From Dechloromonas sp. HYN0024 (GTDB lineage Bacteria; Pseudomonadota; Gammaproteobacteria; Burkholderiales; Rhodocyclaceae): 64,000 bases of DNA. Position numbers and translations under genes: made by a program. Position 1 is the first letter of the stretch. Every line of letters begins with the position of its first letter. The DNA lies in the NCBI RefSeq assembly GCF_003441615.1, contig NZ_CP031842.1, positions 2,612,001 through 2,676,000 on the forward strand, given 5' to 3'. Positions 17,019-26,569 of this stretch are shown in pieces. The notes under the pieces were generated by a model that was not told the origin of the DNA, made no database searches, and saw only the letters and a program-made list of their open reading frames with translations.

Positions 17019-18275
17019 TCAGAAGGTCACGTTATACGACATCGAAAACACATTGATCCGCTTGTTTGCGCTGTCACCCCCGGACGGGGCATCGACCAGA
17101 CTGGAGGCAACACCGGTATTGACTTGTGACCATTCAGTCTTGATCAGGCTGCTCGATGTCAGGCGATAACTGGTGCCGAGCGCAGCCGTCGATTGATCGT
17201 ACGGCGAGATGATATCGGCCATGAATTTCTGCGACGCGGCGTAAGGGGCCGGAACGACATTGCTGTTGATGCGCTGATATTTCTGGAGGGCCGAATCACG
17301 GGATTTTGCGGTCGCATAATAGACATAAGGGGTCCACACGCCGATTCGCTTGGACAGGGAAAGATAGGCACCCCAGCGATTCAGTCCCTCACTGGAACTA
17401 TCCACCTTGAGCCAGGCATATTCGCCCATCAACCTGACATTGGCTGGCAACATCACACTGGCCCCGGCCGTGATCAGGGGCACGATAACCTTTTCGTCGC
17501 CGCCGTCGCCAAACTGATAAACGCCACCGAGGTTAACGATCGGGCGCCCGATCTTCCCCCCCTCCCGCGTTATTTCGACGCGATGGGCGCCAAGGCGAAA
17601 GGTGTTGTCGAGGCTGCGCGCCGTTAAAACGAGGCCGCTGCTCTTGAAGTCATACGACAGGAACCAGCTGCCGGCGCTGTGCTGGTCCGGCGTCATTTCC
17701 CGCCCGTAATAGCGCCAGTAGGTCTTCACCTTGCCGGCATAGGCTTCGGCAATCCAGTCCATGCTCTCGCCAAACCAGGTCTTGCTGACCCCCAGCCCGA
17801 CTATGTCGGTCAGGGGCGACATCGAGTACACCTCCTGCGGCAGGCGGGCGAAATCGAAGGTTGAGCCGACGTCGTGATTTTCCGTGTTGAGCATCATCGG
17901 CAGGCGTATCTTGCCCGCCCGGAACAGCCAGTCATCGCTCGGCCGCCACGACACGAAGGCCCAGGCCAGCGAGGCCTGCCAGTCGCTGTCGGAATGATCC
18001 GAGGGGGCCACCTTGGCCTGCACGGTGGCGCTCCATTGCTGCGATAGACGGGCGTCGAGCTGGGCGCCGAAAATACTGTCCCGCTTGAAGGTGCCACGCT
18101 CATCGATAAAGCGTTGATAGGTGTAGGGCTTGTCGGAAAAAGCCAGGCCGGCCGTGGCAAAACCGGACCAGGTCAGGTCTACCGCCTGCGCCGGCAAGGC
18201 CAGTGCAGCAAGGACGGCCAGCAAGCCGATATTCGGGATTTTGATGGGCATATCAGCGGCGTTCTTCTGGGACAT
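17019..18275 (-). CDS. Outer-membrane porin-like beta-barrel protein
   Basis: 418 residues from ATG 18275 (an ATG at 18251 is possible and gives a tighter signal peptide). The signal sequence ends LAALALPAQA; the mature protein is rich in alternating aromatic/polar strands and ends in YNVTF, a C-terminal Phe as required by the BAM machinery. No plug domain or TonB box was seen. The start lies 7 bases after the HD-GYP gene's stop, so expression is tied to the two-component genes. The substrate is unknown. Confidence 0.75.
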   Translation of the reverse strand: MSQKNAADMPIKIPNIGLLAVLAALALPAQAVDLTWSGFATAGLAFSDKPYTYQRFIDERGTFKRDSIFGAQLDARLSQQWSATVQAKVAPSDHSDSDWQASLAWAFVSWRPSDDWLFRAGKIRLPMMLNTENHDVGSTFDFARLPQEVYSMSPLTDIVGLGVSKTWFGESMDWIAEAYAGKVKTYWRYYGREMTPDQHSAGSWFLSYDFKSSGLVLTARSLDNTFRLGAHRVEITREGGKIGRPIVNLGGVYQFGDGGDEKVIVPLITAGASVMLPANVRLMGEYAWLKVDSSSEGLNRWGAYLSLSKRIGVWTPYVYYATAKSRDSALQKYQRINSNVVPAPYAASQKFMADIISPYDQSTAALGTSYRLTSSSLIKTEWSQVNTGVASSLVDAPSGGDSANKRINVFSMSYNVTF

Positions 18276-18282
18276 GGCGGAT

Positions 18283-19368
18283 TTACTCGTCGGCCAGTTT
18301 AATGGCAATGTCGGCGAAATCCGACTCCAGCGCGAAAAACGCATCAATCAGCAGCGGGTCGAAATGCGAGGCCCGCCCGGCGCGCAGAACCTCTACCGCC
18401 TCGGCGTGATCGAAGGCCCGCTTGTAAGGGCGACGGGAGCGCAGCGCATCGTAGACATCAGCCACCGCCATCAGCCTTGCCGGCAAGGGGATTTCCTCAC
18501 CAGCCAGACCATCCGGATAGCCGGTTCCGTCCCAGCGCTCATGATGACTGCGGGCAATCTGCGCCGCATAAAGAAGCATCAGATTTTCCTCACCGAGTTC
18601 GTGCTGCGAGCGCAGCAACATGCTTTCACCCTTGACCGAATGGGTCTTCATGATTGCGAACTCTTCCGGCGTATGCCGGCCCTGCTTGAGCAGGATGTAG
18701 TCAGGAATGGCAATCTTGCCGATATCGTGCAGGGGCGCGGCCTTGGCGATCTGGTCGATATGCTCTGGCGACAGGAACTCGCGGTCACGCTCTTCGCGGC
18801 TCAGATAATCGGCCAGCAGGCGGACGTAATCCTGGGTGCGGCGAATATGATTGCCGGTGCATTCATCGCGGAATTCGGCCAGTGACACCATGACCCGAAT
18901 CGATGCCTCCTGCAGACGCAGGACTTCGTTGACCCGGCGCTCCACTTCTCTTTCCAGCCAGGCGCTCTTGTCCTCGAGAAAAGTCTGCCAGGTCCGAATT
19001 TGCAGATGATTGCGCACTCGTGCCAGCACTACCGAAGGGGCAATCGGCTTGCGGATGAAGTCGACTGCACCGACCTCCAGTCCGAACTCCTCGTCGTCTG
19101 CCCCCGCCTTGGCCGTCAGGAAAATCACCGGAATGCCGGCCGTCACCGGATCAGCCTTGAGGCGTCGGCATACTTCGTAGCCATCCATGTCCGGCATCAT
19201 GACATCGAGCAGGATCAGGTCCGGCCGGGCACTGACCGCCAGTTCCAGACCCCGGGCCCCGCCGTTCGCCAACTTGACCCGGTAGTGCGTGCGCAATAAC
19301 TGGTTGAGCAGACTGAGGTTGGCCGGAGTATCGTCAATTACCAGTACGCATGCGTTATTTGCGATCAC
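18283..19368 (-). CDS. Response regulator with HD-GYP c-di-GMP phosphodiesterase domain
   Basis: 361 residues. Receiver domain 1-125 with phospho-acceptor Asp55 (LLDVMMPDMDG) and Lys107; a helical linker (125-155); then HD-GYP with HDIGK (214-218) and HHERWDGTGYP (275-285). All metal-ligand motifs are present, so c-di-GMP hydrolysis is expected. Its start overlaps the stop of the hybrid kinase gene (19365-19368), the likely phosphodonor. The porin gene follows 7 bases after its stop. Confidence 0.93.
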   Translation of the reverse strand: MIANNACVLVIDDTPANLSLLNQLLRTHYRVKLANGGARGLELAVSARPDLILLDVMMPDMDGYEVCRRLKADPVTAGIPVIFLTAKAGADDEEFGLEVGAVDFIRKPIAPSVVLARVRNHLQIRTWQTFLEDKSAWLEREVERRVNEVLRLQEASIRVMVSLAEFRDECTGNHIRRTQDYVRLLADYLSREERDREFLSPEHIDQIAKAAPLHDIGKIAIPDYILLKQGRHTPEEFAIMKTHSVKGESMLLRSQHELGEENLMLLYAAQIARSHHERWDGTGYPDGLAGEEIPLPARLMAVADVYDALRSRRPYKRAFDHAEAVEVLRAGRASHFDPLLIDAFFALESDFADIAIKLADE

Positions 19369-22300
19369 TGCCCGCCCCCGCTCTGATTGGTGTTGTCCAA
19401 GATGTGCAATGCCTCATCGAAATCCCATTGTCCGATTGCGTGGTCGATAGCCGCGACCTGGCGCGGCGAATACAAGCCGACCAGACGCCCCTTGTTCAGG
19501 CGCCAAACCTCCTCGGCCTCGCCATCCCCTTCTGCCAACTGAGTCCGCAACTGAGACAAAACCACGTCCAGCGGGCGTCGATCGGTCGCCAGCATCAACC
19601 CCGGATAGCTCGCCGGCAGACGGCCGATGCCATCCACCAAAGCCCGCAACTGAAGATCGACTTCAACCTTTTCCCGAACTGGCTCGACAACGCCTCGCTG
19701 CATGGCCTGCTCCAGGTCATGCAGCGCCCCCTGCAAGCGGCTCATGGCGAAGGTCCCGGCCAGTCCGGCCAGGGTATGTATCTGGCGTTGTGCCACCGCC
19801 AGATCACCGTCGACCAGCAGCGCATCGAGGCGGCTGATCCAGTTCCGGCCGTCTTCAGAAAAACGGCCCAAAGCCTGGGCGAGAAAGGGCAAACGTCCGG
19901 CAAAGCGGCGCGACAAAATGGCCGAATCGATCTGCGGCATGGCCGCCAGGCTGGCTATGAAGGCACGATCATCATCACTGAGCGCAGCCCCGTCGTCGGC
20001 CGGCAGCGCCACCGCGGTCGCGCCTGACCAGTAAGGTTGCAGCATGGCCAGCAGCCCCTCCGGTTCAAAAGGCTTGGCCAGATAGGCATTGACCCCGGTC
20101 GACATGCCGTCTCGCATGCCCTGCCCGGCTACATGAGCCGTCATGGCGATAATCGGCAGTTCCCGGAAACGCTCATCTTCGCGCAAACGGCTCGTCGCCT
20201 CGCGCCCGTCCATGACCGGCATCTCGAAGTCCATCAACACTGCCGCATAGTGTCCCGCCCCTGCCGCAGAGAGCATATCCAGTGCGATCTGTCCGTCAGC
20301 GGCGATATCCACGGTGGCCCCCCAGCCCCGGAGAATCTCTCCGGCCACCTGCTGGTTAAGCTCATTGTCTTCGACCAGCAGTATCGACATGCCCTGCAGG
20401 CACCCCGGACGGGGAACCAGATGCTCCGGCCAGAGTGCTGGCGCGAGGTCCACATCCATGCCGAAAATCCGGCGTACGACATTGGGCATGAGTGGCTTCT
20501 GGATCACCTCGACCCCGGCCTGGTCAACCTCGTGCCGCAACAGGGAAGCATCCGCCACCGAGACCACCACCGTCCGCGCTGGCAGGGCAATGCCCCGCGA
20601 GCCGAGCGCGGCGACCAGTTCGCTGCCGGGCAGGTCAGGCATCAACCAGTCGAGCAAAAGCAAATCATACGGCCTCCCCTCGGCCGAGGCTCTGGTCATC
20701 CGCGCCAGGGTATCGAGCCCACCGGACGCCTGCTCGACCGACATGCAGCCCATGGCGAGAAGCATGGCGGCCATGCTTTCCCGGGCGGCCGGGTAGTCGT
20801 CGGCAACCAGCGCCCGCTGGCACATGATCGGCCGCACGCCACCATCCGCCCCGGCACCCAGAGCCTCGTGCGGCAACTGCATGGCAAAGGAAAAAACGCT
20901 GCCGCCTCCCACCTGGCTTTCCACCCTGATTTCGCTGCCCATCGCTGCCAGCAGTCGCTTCGAGATGGCCAGCCCGAGGCCTGAGCCGCCATAGCGCCGG
21001 GTCGTCGAACCGTCAGCCTGCGAGAACTCCCGAAACAGCCGGCCGATTTGTTCTGACGTCATGCCGATACCGGTATCTTCGACGCGGAAGGCAAGGGTCG
21101 ACGTCAGATCGTCGCTTGACCGTTCGCTGACGACCAGACGGACGTGACCGGCATCGGTGAATTTGACGGCATTCGACAGCAGGTTGATCAAAACCTGACC
21201 GAGGCGCAAAGGGTCACCAATCAAGTGCTGCATGTTGCGTGTCGGCAGAAAATCGAGGATCAGTTCGATATGTTTCCCTTCGGCCCGCTGCTGGACAATG
21301 AACAGGGCGTTCTGAATGACCGGTTCGAGATCGAAGGGCAGGGCTTCCAGGGCCACCTTGCCGGCCTCGATCTTCGAGAAATCGAGGACATCGTTAAGGA
21401 TGCCGAGCAGGGAATGGGCTGCGGTATGAATCTTGGCCACGTAATCATGCTGCCTGGGCGGCAGGCCGGACTGGAGGGCCAGATAGGCCATGCCCAGAAT
21501 GGCATTCATCGGCGTGCGGATTTCGTGGCTCATGTTGGCCAGGAAAATGGACTTTGCCTCCGCCGCCACTTCGGCTCGCGCCCGCGCCTGACGCAAGGAG
21601 CGTTGGACCAGTTCGCGCTGGTCGATATCGGCCTCGATGGCTGCCGCCATACTGTCGATGGTCGCCGCCAGCGACTGTACCTCCTCGACCCCCTGAAGGT
21701 CCCCGACGCGCTCGCTGAATGATTTTTCGGCCAGCGCCGTCGCCGTCTGGTGCAAGGCAGTGAGGGGGGCCAGCAGATGCCTTTTCAGATAGTTGTAGCT
21801 GATGACCAGCGCACCGCCGGCCGCGAGCAGCAAAACCAGCGCGGCGAGAATCCAGCGCAGCAGAAGCTCACCGGCCTGTGCCAGATCCTTGGTCGTCCGC
21901 TGATCGACCTGACGGGTGAGCTCATCGACGGCTACCGCCAGTTCGGCGCGCAGCTTGAGGTAGGGGGCCTGGTGCAGCAGATCACTGGCAAAAGCGTGCT
22001 GGGGCTCGGCCTCGGAAACAAATTCGTGGCGCAGAGGATCATACAAACCCTGAGTGGCCGCAAAGGCAATCTGTTCGACCTGCTTCATCTGGTCGGTAAT
22101 CTGGAATACCCGACTCAGCACCGCCACCTCGCCCGGATCGAAGCCGAGCAGCTTGATGCGTTCGGCCAGCGCCAGTCCTGGCCCGGGCAGCGGCGAGACG
22201 TACGGCATGGTGCCACCAATGACCTGATCCCAGAAGGTTTCGGGCATCGCCTCCGGGGCCCGCTTGCTCCCTTCGCGGATGGCCAGGATGTCGTAGTAAT

Positions 22301-22529
22301 AAATGAGATAGCTCGGGTTGGCCGTGCTGACGTAGGAACTGACCAGGCGACCGAGGAGGTCGACTTCATGGTGCACTGAACTCATCAGCGCCATCGAGTC
22401 CTGGCGATGCCTGGCTGCGGCCTGACCGTCGTTATACGCTGACAGCGCCCCCAAGGTCGCCCCGGCGATCAGGAGAAGCACGCCAGCCAGGGCGAGCAAA
22501 ACGCTGAAAAAAGCTTTGCGCAGATTCAT
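19365..22529 (-). CDS. Hybrid sensor histidine kinase (HisKA-HATPase-REC-REC-Hpt)
   Basis: 1054 residues. TM1 about 7-30, periplasmic helical sensor about 31-222, TM2 about 224-247, HAMP about 250-305, then HisKA with His335 (NMSHEIRTPMN). HATPase boxes are at N453 and GIG/GLGL. Receiver 1 has Asp627 (LLDWLMPD), receiver 2 Asp767 (LMDFEMPVMDG), and the Hpt domain has His918 (QIHTLAG). It therefore carries a full internal phosphorelay ending in Hpt, which should pass phosphate to the HD-GYP regulator encoded next. The signal is unknown. The promoter region is 22530-22902. Confidence 0.92.
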   Translation of the reverse strand: MNLRKAFFSVLLALAGVLLLIAGATLGALSAYNDGQAAARHRQDSMALMSSVHHEVDLLGRLVSSYVSTANPSYLIYYYDILAIREGSKRAPEAMPETFWDQVIGGTMPYVSPLPGPGLALAERIKLLGFDPGEVAVLSRVFQITDQMKQVEQIAFAATQGLYDPLRHEFVSEAEPQHAFASDLLHQAPYLKLRAELAVAVDELTRQVDQRTTKDLAQAGELLLRWILAALVLLLAAGGALVISYNYLKRHLLAPLTALHQTATALAEKSFSERVGDLQGVEEVQSLAATIDSMAAAIEADIDQRELVQRSLRQARARAEVAAEAKSIFLANMSHEIRTPMNAILGMAYLALQSGLPPRQHDYVAKIHTAAHSLLGILNDVLDFSKIEAGKVALEALPFDLEPVIQNALFIVQQRAEGKHIELILDFLPTRNMQHLIGDPLRLGQVLINLLSNAVKFTDAGHVRLVVSERSSDDLTSTLAFRVEDTGIGMTSEQIGRLFREFSQADGSTTRRYGGSGLGLAISKRLLAAMGSEIRVESQVGGGSVFSFAMQLPHEALGAGADGGVRPIMCQRALVADDYPAARESMAAMLLAMGCMSVEQASGGLDTLARMTRASAEGRPYDLLLLDWLMPDLPGSELVAALGSRGIALPARTVVVSVADASLLRHEVDQAGVEVIQKPLMPNVVRRIFGMDVDLAPALWPEHLVPRPGCLQGMSILLVEDNELNQQVAGEILRGWGATVDIAADGQIALDMLSAAGAGHYAAVLMDFEMPVMDGREATSRLREDERFRELPIIAMTAHVAGQGMRDGMSTGVNAYLAKPFEPEGLLAMLQPYWSGATAVALPADDGAALSDDDRAFIASLAAMPQIDSAILSRRFAGRLPFLAQALGRFSEDGRNWISRLDALLVDGDLAVAQRQIHTLAGLAGTFAMSRLQGALHDLEQAMQRGVVEPVREKVEVDLQLRALVDGIGRLPASYPGLMLATDRRPLDVVLSQLRTQLAEGDGEAEEVWRLNKGRLVGLYSPRQVAAIDHAIGQWDFDEALHILDNTNQSGGGQ

Positions 22530-22902
22530 TTAAAGCAAACACCACAAGGCATAGCGACACCCCGACCAAATTCCCAAGCGAAGAAACCGTCCACAAGCCT
22601 GAAACGCCCATGTCACAATCCATTCGCGCCGATGCGAATCATATGCCAAATGGCATAGTTTTGGGCGCTTCGGTTTGTCTATTTGTACACACTGATTGGA
22701 TAAAGCCCGGTGATCGTTCAGAATGGTGATATGCGCTTCCAACCCCAGTAGCCTGTCCTACCATTGCGGATCAAAATGAAAATGAAGGATTTGCGTTGCC
22801 GGTCAGGCGCGAACCGAAGCTATCGCGAGGATGAGCAGCAACGCCAGCGGCGCAAAGACAAGTTTTCATGTTTCGTTATCTTTGGGGCAGGCCACTAAGT
22901 CC
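22530..22902. promoter_or_regulatory. Divergent intergenic region (373 bases)
   Basis: No coding capacity with family-like composition was seen. It must hold the promoters of the kinase operon (leftward) and of the exporter cluster (rightward). The clearest structure is the perfect palindrome TATGCCAAATGGCATA at 22642-22657 (7-bp arms), a candidate operator about 113 bases upstream of the kinase start. The region is more AT-rich than its surroundings. No confident -35/-10 pair is claimed. Confidence 0.5.
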
Positions 22903-23490
22903 ATGGACAATCTGATCAAGGACACCGCAACGCTGGAGCTGTTCTGCTGGCTTGAGCCGGGGGCCGAGCTACCTGGCTGGGACATTCTCAAGGGCAGTCC
23001 CTTTGGCGGCACGCTGGCGTCGCCGGAAGGGGGAGCCCCGACACCCGGCGACCAGTTGCTGTCCGTGCAGAACTATTTTGCTGAATACCATCTGGAATAT
23101 TTCCGGCAACGTCGCTACAACCATTTTCCCAGCCGCCTGCACGCCCTGCTGCAATTCGCCACGCGCACCGACGCCACGACCTTTCGCCTCAAGCATCCGC
23201 AGCGCATTTTCGGCAAGAACCTGACCTGCTCGCGGACCAAGGGCGCCTACATCTGCTCCTTCCACGATGCCAGCTGGCTCGACTACCTGCGCCTGCCACA
23301 CAGCCTGTCGCTCGGCGCCCTCGACGAAGTCGCCGAGCATTACTGGTCGGGCCGCACCGTCGAGGAAATCGGCCTGACCTTCATGAATGAGCCATGGCAG
23401 GAACCTCCAGTCATCGAAGCACTCTACCAAGGGGCTCTCGAACCAGTCTGGGGGCATGAACAATCCGGCTGGTTGCCCGGTTTCAGATAG
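22903..23490 (+). CDS. Hypothetical protein, first gene of exporter cluster
   Basis: 195 residues from ATG 22903; the frame is open further upstream but the extra 24 residues lack protein-like character. Soluble and aromatic-rich (EYHLEYFRQRRYNHFPSRLHALL... DASWLDYLRLPHSLSLG), with no signal peptide or membrane helix. A basic central segment (RLKHPQRIFGKNLTCSRTKG) precedes two acidic helices. I do not recognise the family. Only 8 bases separate it from the MacA-like gene, so it is probably co-transcribed. Confidence 0.6.
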   Translation: MDNLIKDTATLELFCWLEPGAELPGWDILKGSPFGGTLASPEGGAPTPGDQLLSVQNYFAEYHLEYFRQRRYNHFPSRLHALLQFATRTDATTFRLKHPQRIFGKNLTCSRTKGAYICSFHDASWLDYLRLPHSLSLGALDEVAEHYWSGRTVEEIGLTFMNEPWQEPPVIEALYQGALEPVWGHEQSGWLPGFR

Positions 23491-23498
23491 GAAACACC

Positions 23499-24659
23499 AT
23501 GCGTCGCATTGCTGTCATCGCTGCCGTCATCGCCCTAATCGGCCTTGGCCTGTTCTTCTTTACCCGCCCCAAACCGGTCCCCGTGGTCCTCAAGGAAGCC
23601 GCTACCGGCAAGGTCGAGGCAACCCTGGCCAACACCCGGGCCGGCACCGTCGAGGCCTGCCTGCGCACCAAGTTGTCGACCATCATCGGCGGCCGTATCG
23701 AATACCTCGGCGTCAAGGAAGGCGACAAGGTCAAGAAGGGGCAGCTCCTGCTCAAGCTGTGGAATGATGACCAGCAGGCCAACGCCGCGCTGGCCCAGAC
23801 GCAGATCACACTCAGCGCCAAACGCAGCGAGGAAGCCTGCATTGCCGCCAGCAACGCCGAGAAGGAAGCAACACGCCAATCCGAACTGCGCCAGAAGGGC
23901 TTTGTGTCGACCAGCAAGGAAGAAGCCGCCCGCACCGATGCCGAAGTCCGGCGCGCCAGTTGCAACACGGCCAAAGCCGACATTGCCCAGGCCGAAGCCA
24001 AGCTCAAAGCCACCCGCGTTGAACAAGGCCGCATCGCCCTCTACGCCCCCTTCGCCGGCACTGTCGCCAAGATCGTCGGCGAACTCGGCGAATACTCTAC
24101 TCCGTCACCACCCGGCGTACCGACACCGCCGGCCATCGACCTGATCGACGACACCTGTCTGTATGTCAAGGCACCGATGGACGAAGTCGATGCGCCGAAA
24201 GTCCAGGTCGGCCAGTCCGTCCGCATCACGCTCGATGCACTGCCGGGCAAGGTCCTGCCCGGCAAGGTGCGGCGCGTGGCCCCCTATGTCTCGGCCGTCG
24301 AAAAACAGGCCCGCACCGTCGACATCGAGGTCGACTTCGATCAGCCCGCAGCTGCTGGGAAGTTGCTCGTCGGCTACAGCGCCGATGTCGAGATCATCCT
24401 CAACGGCCGGGACAATGTTCTGCGCATTCCCACCGCAGCCATTCAGGAAGGTGGCAAGGTGCTGGTCTTCAACGCCGACAGCGGCAAGCTCGAGGAGCGC
24501 CCGATCAAGACCGGCCTGAGCAACTGGGAGTACACCGAAGTTGTGGCCGGCCTGAGCGCCGGGGAACGCTTCGTCACCTCGCTCGACAAGGATGGCGTCA
24601 AGGCCGGGGCCAAGGTAACGCCCGACGAAAAGACGCAGTCCCCAGCCAAGGCCCAATAA
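23499..24659 (+). CDS. MacA-like periplasmic adaptor (HlyD family)
   Basis: 386 residues. N-terminal membrane anchor/signal (about 4-22), a biotinyl-lipoyl half motif (IIGGRIEYLGVKEGDKVKKGQ, split here by reading), a long helical hairpin (about 85-170), the second lipoyl half (ALYAPFAGTVAKIVGELGEY) and a beta-barrel. Adaptors of this family link inner-membrane ABC exporters to an outer-membrane channel. The ATPase gene starts 5 bases after the stop. No TolC-like gene is adjacent, so a TolC encoded elsewhere is presumed. A frequent Cys content (about four) is slightly unusual for a periplasmic adaptor. Confidence 0.88.
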   Translation: MRRIAVIAAVIALIGLGLFFFTRPKPVPVVLKEAATGKVEATLANTRAGTVEACLRTKLSTIIGGRIEYLGVKEGDKVKKGQLLLKLWNDDQQANAALAQTQITLSAKRSEEACIAASNAEKEATRQSELRQKGFVSTSKEEAARTDAEVRRASCNTAKADIAQAEAKLKATRVEQGRIALYAPFAGTVAKIVGELGEYSTPSPPGVPTPPAIDLIDDTCLYVKAPMDEVDAPKVQVGQSVRITLDALPGKVLPGKVRRVAPYVSAVEKQARTVDIEVDFDQPAAAGKLLVGYSADVEIILNGRDNVLRIPTAAIQEGGKVLVFNADSGKLEERPIKTGLSNWEYTEVVAGLSAGERFVTSLDKDGVKAGAKVTPDEKTQSPAKAQ

Positions 24660-24663
24660 GCGC

Positions 24664-25362
24664 ATGCCGCTGATCGAACTCTCCGGCATTGAACGCCGCT
24701 TCCTGCTCGGCGACACCACGGTCAATGCCCTGGCCGGGTTGAATCTGCAGATCGAAGCCGGTGAATACGTCGCCATCATGGGACCATCCGGCTCCGGCAA
24801 ATCAACTTTGCTCAACCTCCTCGGCCTGCTCGACCGCCCCAATGAAGGCAGCTACAAACTTGAAGGGCGCGACGTCACCACCCTCTCACCGGACGAACAG
24901 GCCACCGTGCGCAGCACGCGGATCGGCTTTGTTTTCCAGAGCTTTCACCTGGTGCCCCGTCTGTCGGCCGCCGAGAACATCGCCCTGCCCATGATGCTGG
25001 CCGGCATTGCCGCCAGCGAGCGCAAGACGCGGGTCACCCAGGCACTCAAGGATTTCGGCCTGGAGAACCGGGCCGACCATAAGCCAGACCAGCTTTCCGG
25101 CGGTCAGCGCCAGCGTGTCGCCATCGCCCGCGCCACCATCATGCAGCCGGCCCTGATTCTGGCTGACGAACCGACCGGCAACCTTGACCGTCATACCGGC
25201 GAAGAAGTCGTCAACCTGCTTGAAGCCCTTAACGCCAAGGGTGTCACCCTGATTGTCGTCACCCACGACCAGAGCATGGGTGCCCGTGCCGGTCGCCAGC
25301 TGGTCATGGAAGACGGGCGGCTGCAGCACGACAGCAGGCAAAGCGCCCATGCGCCTGGCTGA
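24664..25362 (+). CDS. ABC transporter ATP-binding protein (MacB/LolD type)
   Basis: 232 residues. Walker A GPSGSGKST (40-48), Q-loop FQSFHLVPRL, signature LSGGQ (144-148) and Walker B LILADEP (165-171) with Glu169. It is most like the ATPases of MacAB/LolCDE-type exporters that work with FtsX-fold permeases, two of which follow. It overlaps the first permease by 14 bases. In E. coli MacB the ATPase and permease are one chain; here they are separate. Confidence 0.93.
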   Translation: MPLIELSGIERRFLLGDTTVNALAGLNLQIEAGEYVAIMGPSGSGKSTLLNLLGLLDRPNEGSYKLEGRDVTTLSPDEQATVRSTRIGFVFQSFHLVPRLSAAENIALPMMLAGIAASERKTRVTQALKDFGLENRADHKPDQLSGGQRQRVAIARATIMQPALILADEPTGNLDRHTGEEVVNLLEALNAKGVTLIVVTHDQSMGARAGRQLVMEDGRLQHDSRQSAHAPG

Positions 25363-26557
25363 CACCCTGCGCTTCGCCCGCGATGCGGCGACCGGCTACC
25401 CGATGCGGACGACGCTGTCGGTGCTCGCCATGTCGATTGGCGTCGCCGCCGTCGTCATCCTCACGGCACTTGGGGACGGAGCGCGGCGCTACGTCGTCGG
25501 CCAGTTTTCCTCGCTCGGCACCAACCTCGTCATCGTCCTTCCCGGCCGCTCGGGGACTGGCGGCTTCAACCCGGCCAACGCCATCACCAGCACACCACGC
25601 GACCTGACGGTCGACGATGCGGGCAGCCTGCGCCGCCTGCCCGGGGCCCGCCGCGTCGCCCCGCTCGCCGTCGGCACCTCGGAAATCAGCTTCGGTGGCA
25701 AGCTACGTGAAGTCATGGTGGCCGGCACCACCGCCGAATTCATTCCCATCCGCAACTTCGAGATCGCCCAGGGTCAGGGCCTGCCGGAGGAGGACTGGAG
25801 CCGGGGCACCTCAGTCGCCGTGATTGGCGCCAAGATTCGCGACGAGCTATTCGGCATCAATCCGGCCGTCGGCCAACTGGTCCGGGTGGGCGACCGTCGC
25901 CTGCGTGTGATCGGCGTCCTCAAATCGACCGGCCAGGGGCTGGGCATGAACACCGACGAACTGGTCATCATCCCCGTCTCACTGGCCCAGGCCATGTTCA
26001 ATTCGAACACCCTGTTCCGCATCATGATTGAAGCCAACAGCCGCGATGCCATCCCCGGCGTCAAGGCGCAGGCGATGGACTTGTTCAAGCAGCGCCATCG
26101 CGGCGAGGAGGATGTCACGGTGATCACCCAGGATGCCGTACTCGCCACCTTCGACAAGCTGCTCGGCGCGCTGACCCTTGGCGTCGCCGGCATTGCCGCG
26201 ATCAGTCTGGCCGTTGCCGGCATTCTGGTCATGAACGTCATGCTCGTCGCCGTCACCCAGCGTACCGGTGAAATCGGCCTGCTCAAGGCGCTTGGCGCCA
26301 GCGCCAAAACCATACGCCTGGCCTTTCTGGCCGAAGCCTCGATGCTCTCCGCCGTCGGCGCCCTGGTCGGCTATCTGCTCGGTCAGTTGGGCGCCTTTGC
26401 GCTGCGCCAGTTTTTCCCGGTGTTTCCGGCCTATCCACCGGACTGGGCGGTGATTGCCGGGCTGAGCACGGCGCTTGCCACTGGCCTGCTCTTCGGCGTC
26501 ATGCCGGCGCGGCGTGCCGCCCAGCTTGATCCGGTGCAAGCCTTGATGAAGCACTGA
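25349..26557 (+). CDS. FtsX/MacB-like ABC transporter permease 1
   Basis: 402 residues. TM1 near 20-42 (MRTTLSVLAMSIGVAAVVILTALGDG, read in parts), a large periplasmic MacB_PCD domain (about 45-275), and three C-terminal helices (about 280-395) with the RTGEIGLLKALGAS coupling segment. The start ATG 25349 overlaps the ATPase 3' end. It ends in ARRAAQLDPVQALMKH, a family-typical tail. It is paired with a second, paralogous permease 12 bases downstream. Confidence 0.9.
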   Translation: MRLADTLRFARDAATGYPMRTTLSVLAMSIGVAAVVILTALGDGARRYVVGQFSSLGTNLVIVLPGRSGTGGFNPANAITSTPRDLTVDDAGSLRRLPGARRVAPLAVGTSEISFGGKLREVMVAGTTAEFIPIRNFEIAQGQGLPEEDWSRGTSVAVIGAKIRDELFGINPAVGQLVRVGDRRLRVIGVLKSTGQGLGMNTDELVIIPVSLAQAMFNSNTLFRIMIEANSRDAIPGVKAQAMDLFKQRHRGEEDVTVITQDAVLATFDKLLGALTLGVAGIAAISLAVAGILVMNVMLVAVTQRTGEIGLLKALGASAKTIRLAFLAEASMLSAVGALVGYLLGQLGAFALRQFFPVFPAYPPDWAVIAGLSTALATGLLFGVMPARRAAQLDPVQALMKH

Positions 26558-26569
26558 TGACCAACTGAG

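Noticed and set aside
22652..22667. Sigma-54 promoter (TGGCA with a downstream GC)
   Set aside because: The second element is not at the required spacing; the GG and GC dinucleotides do not fit -24/-12.
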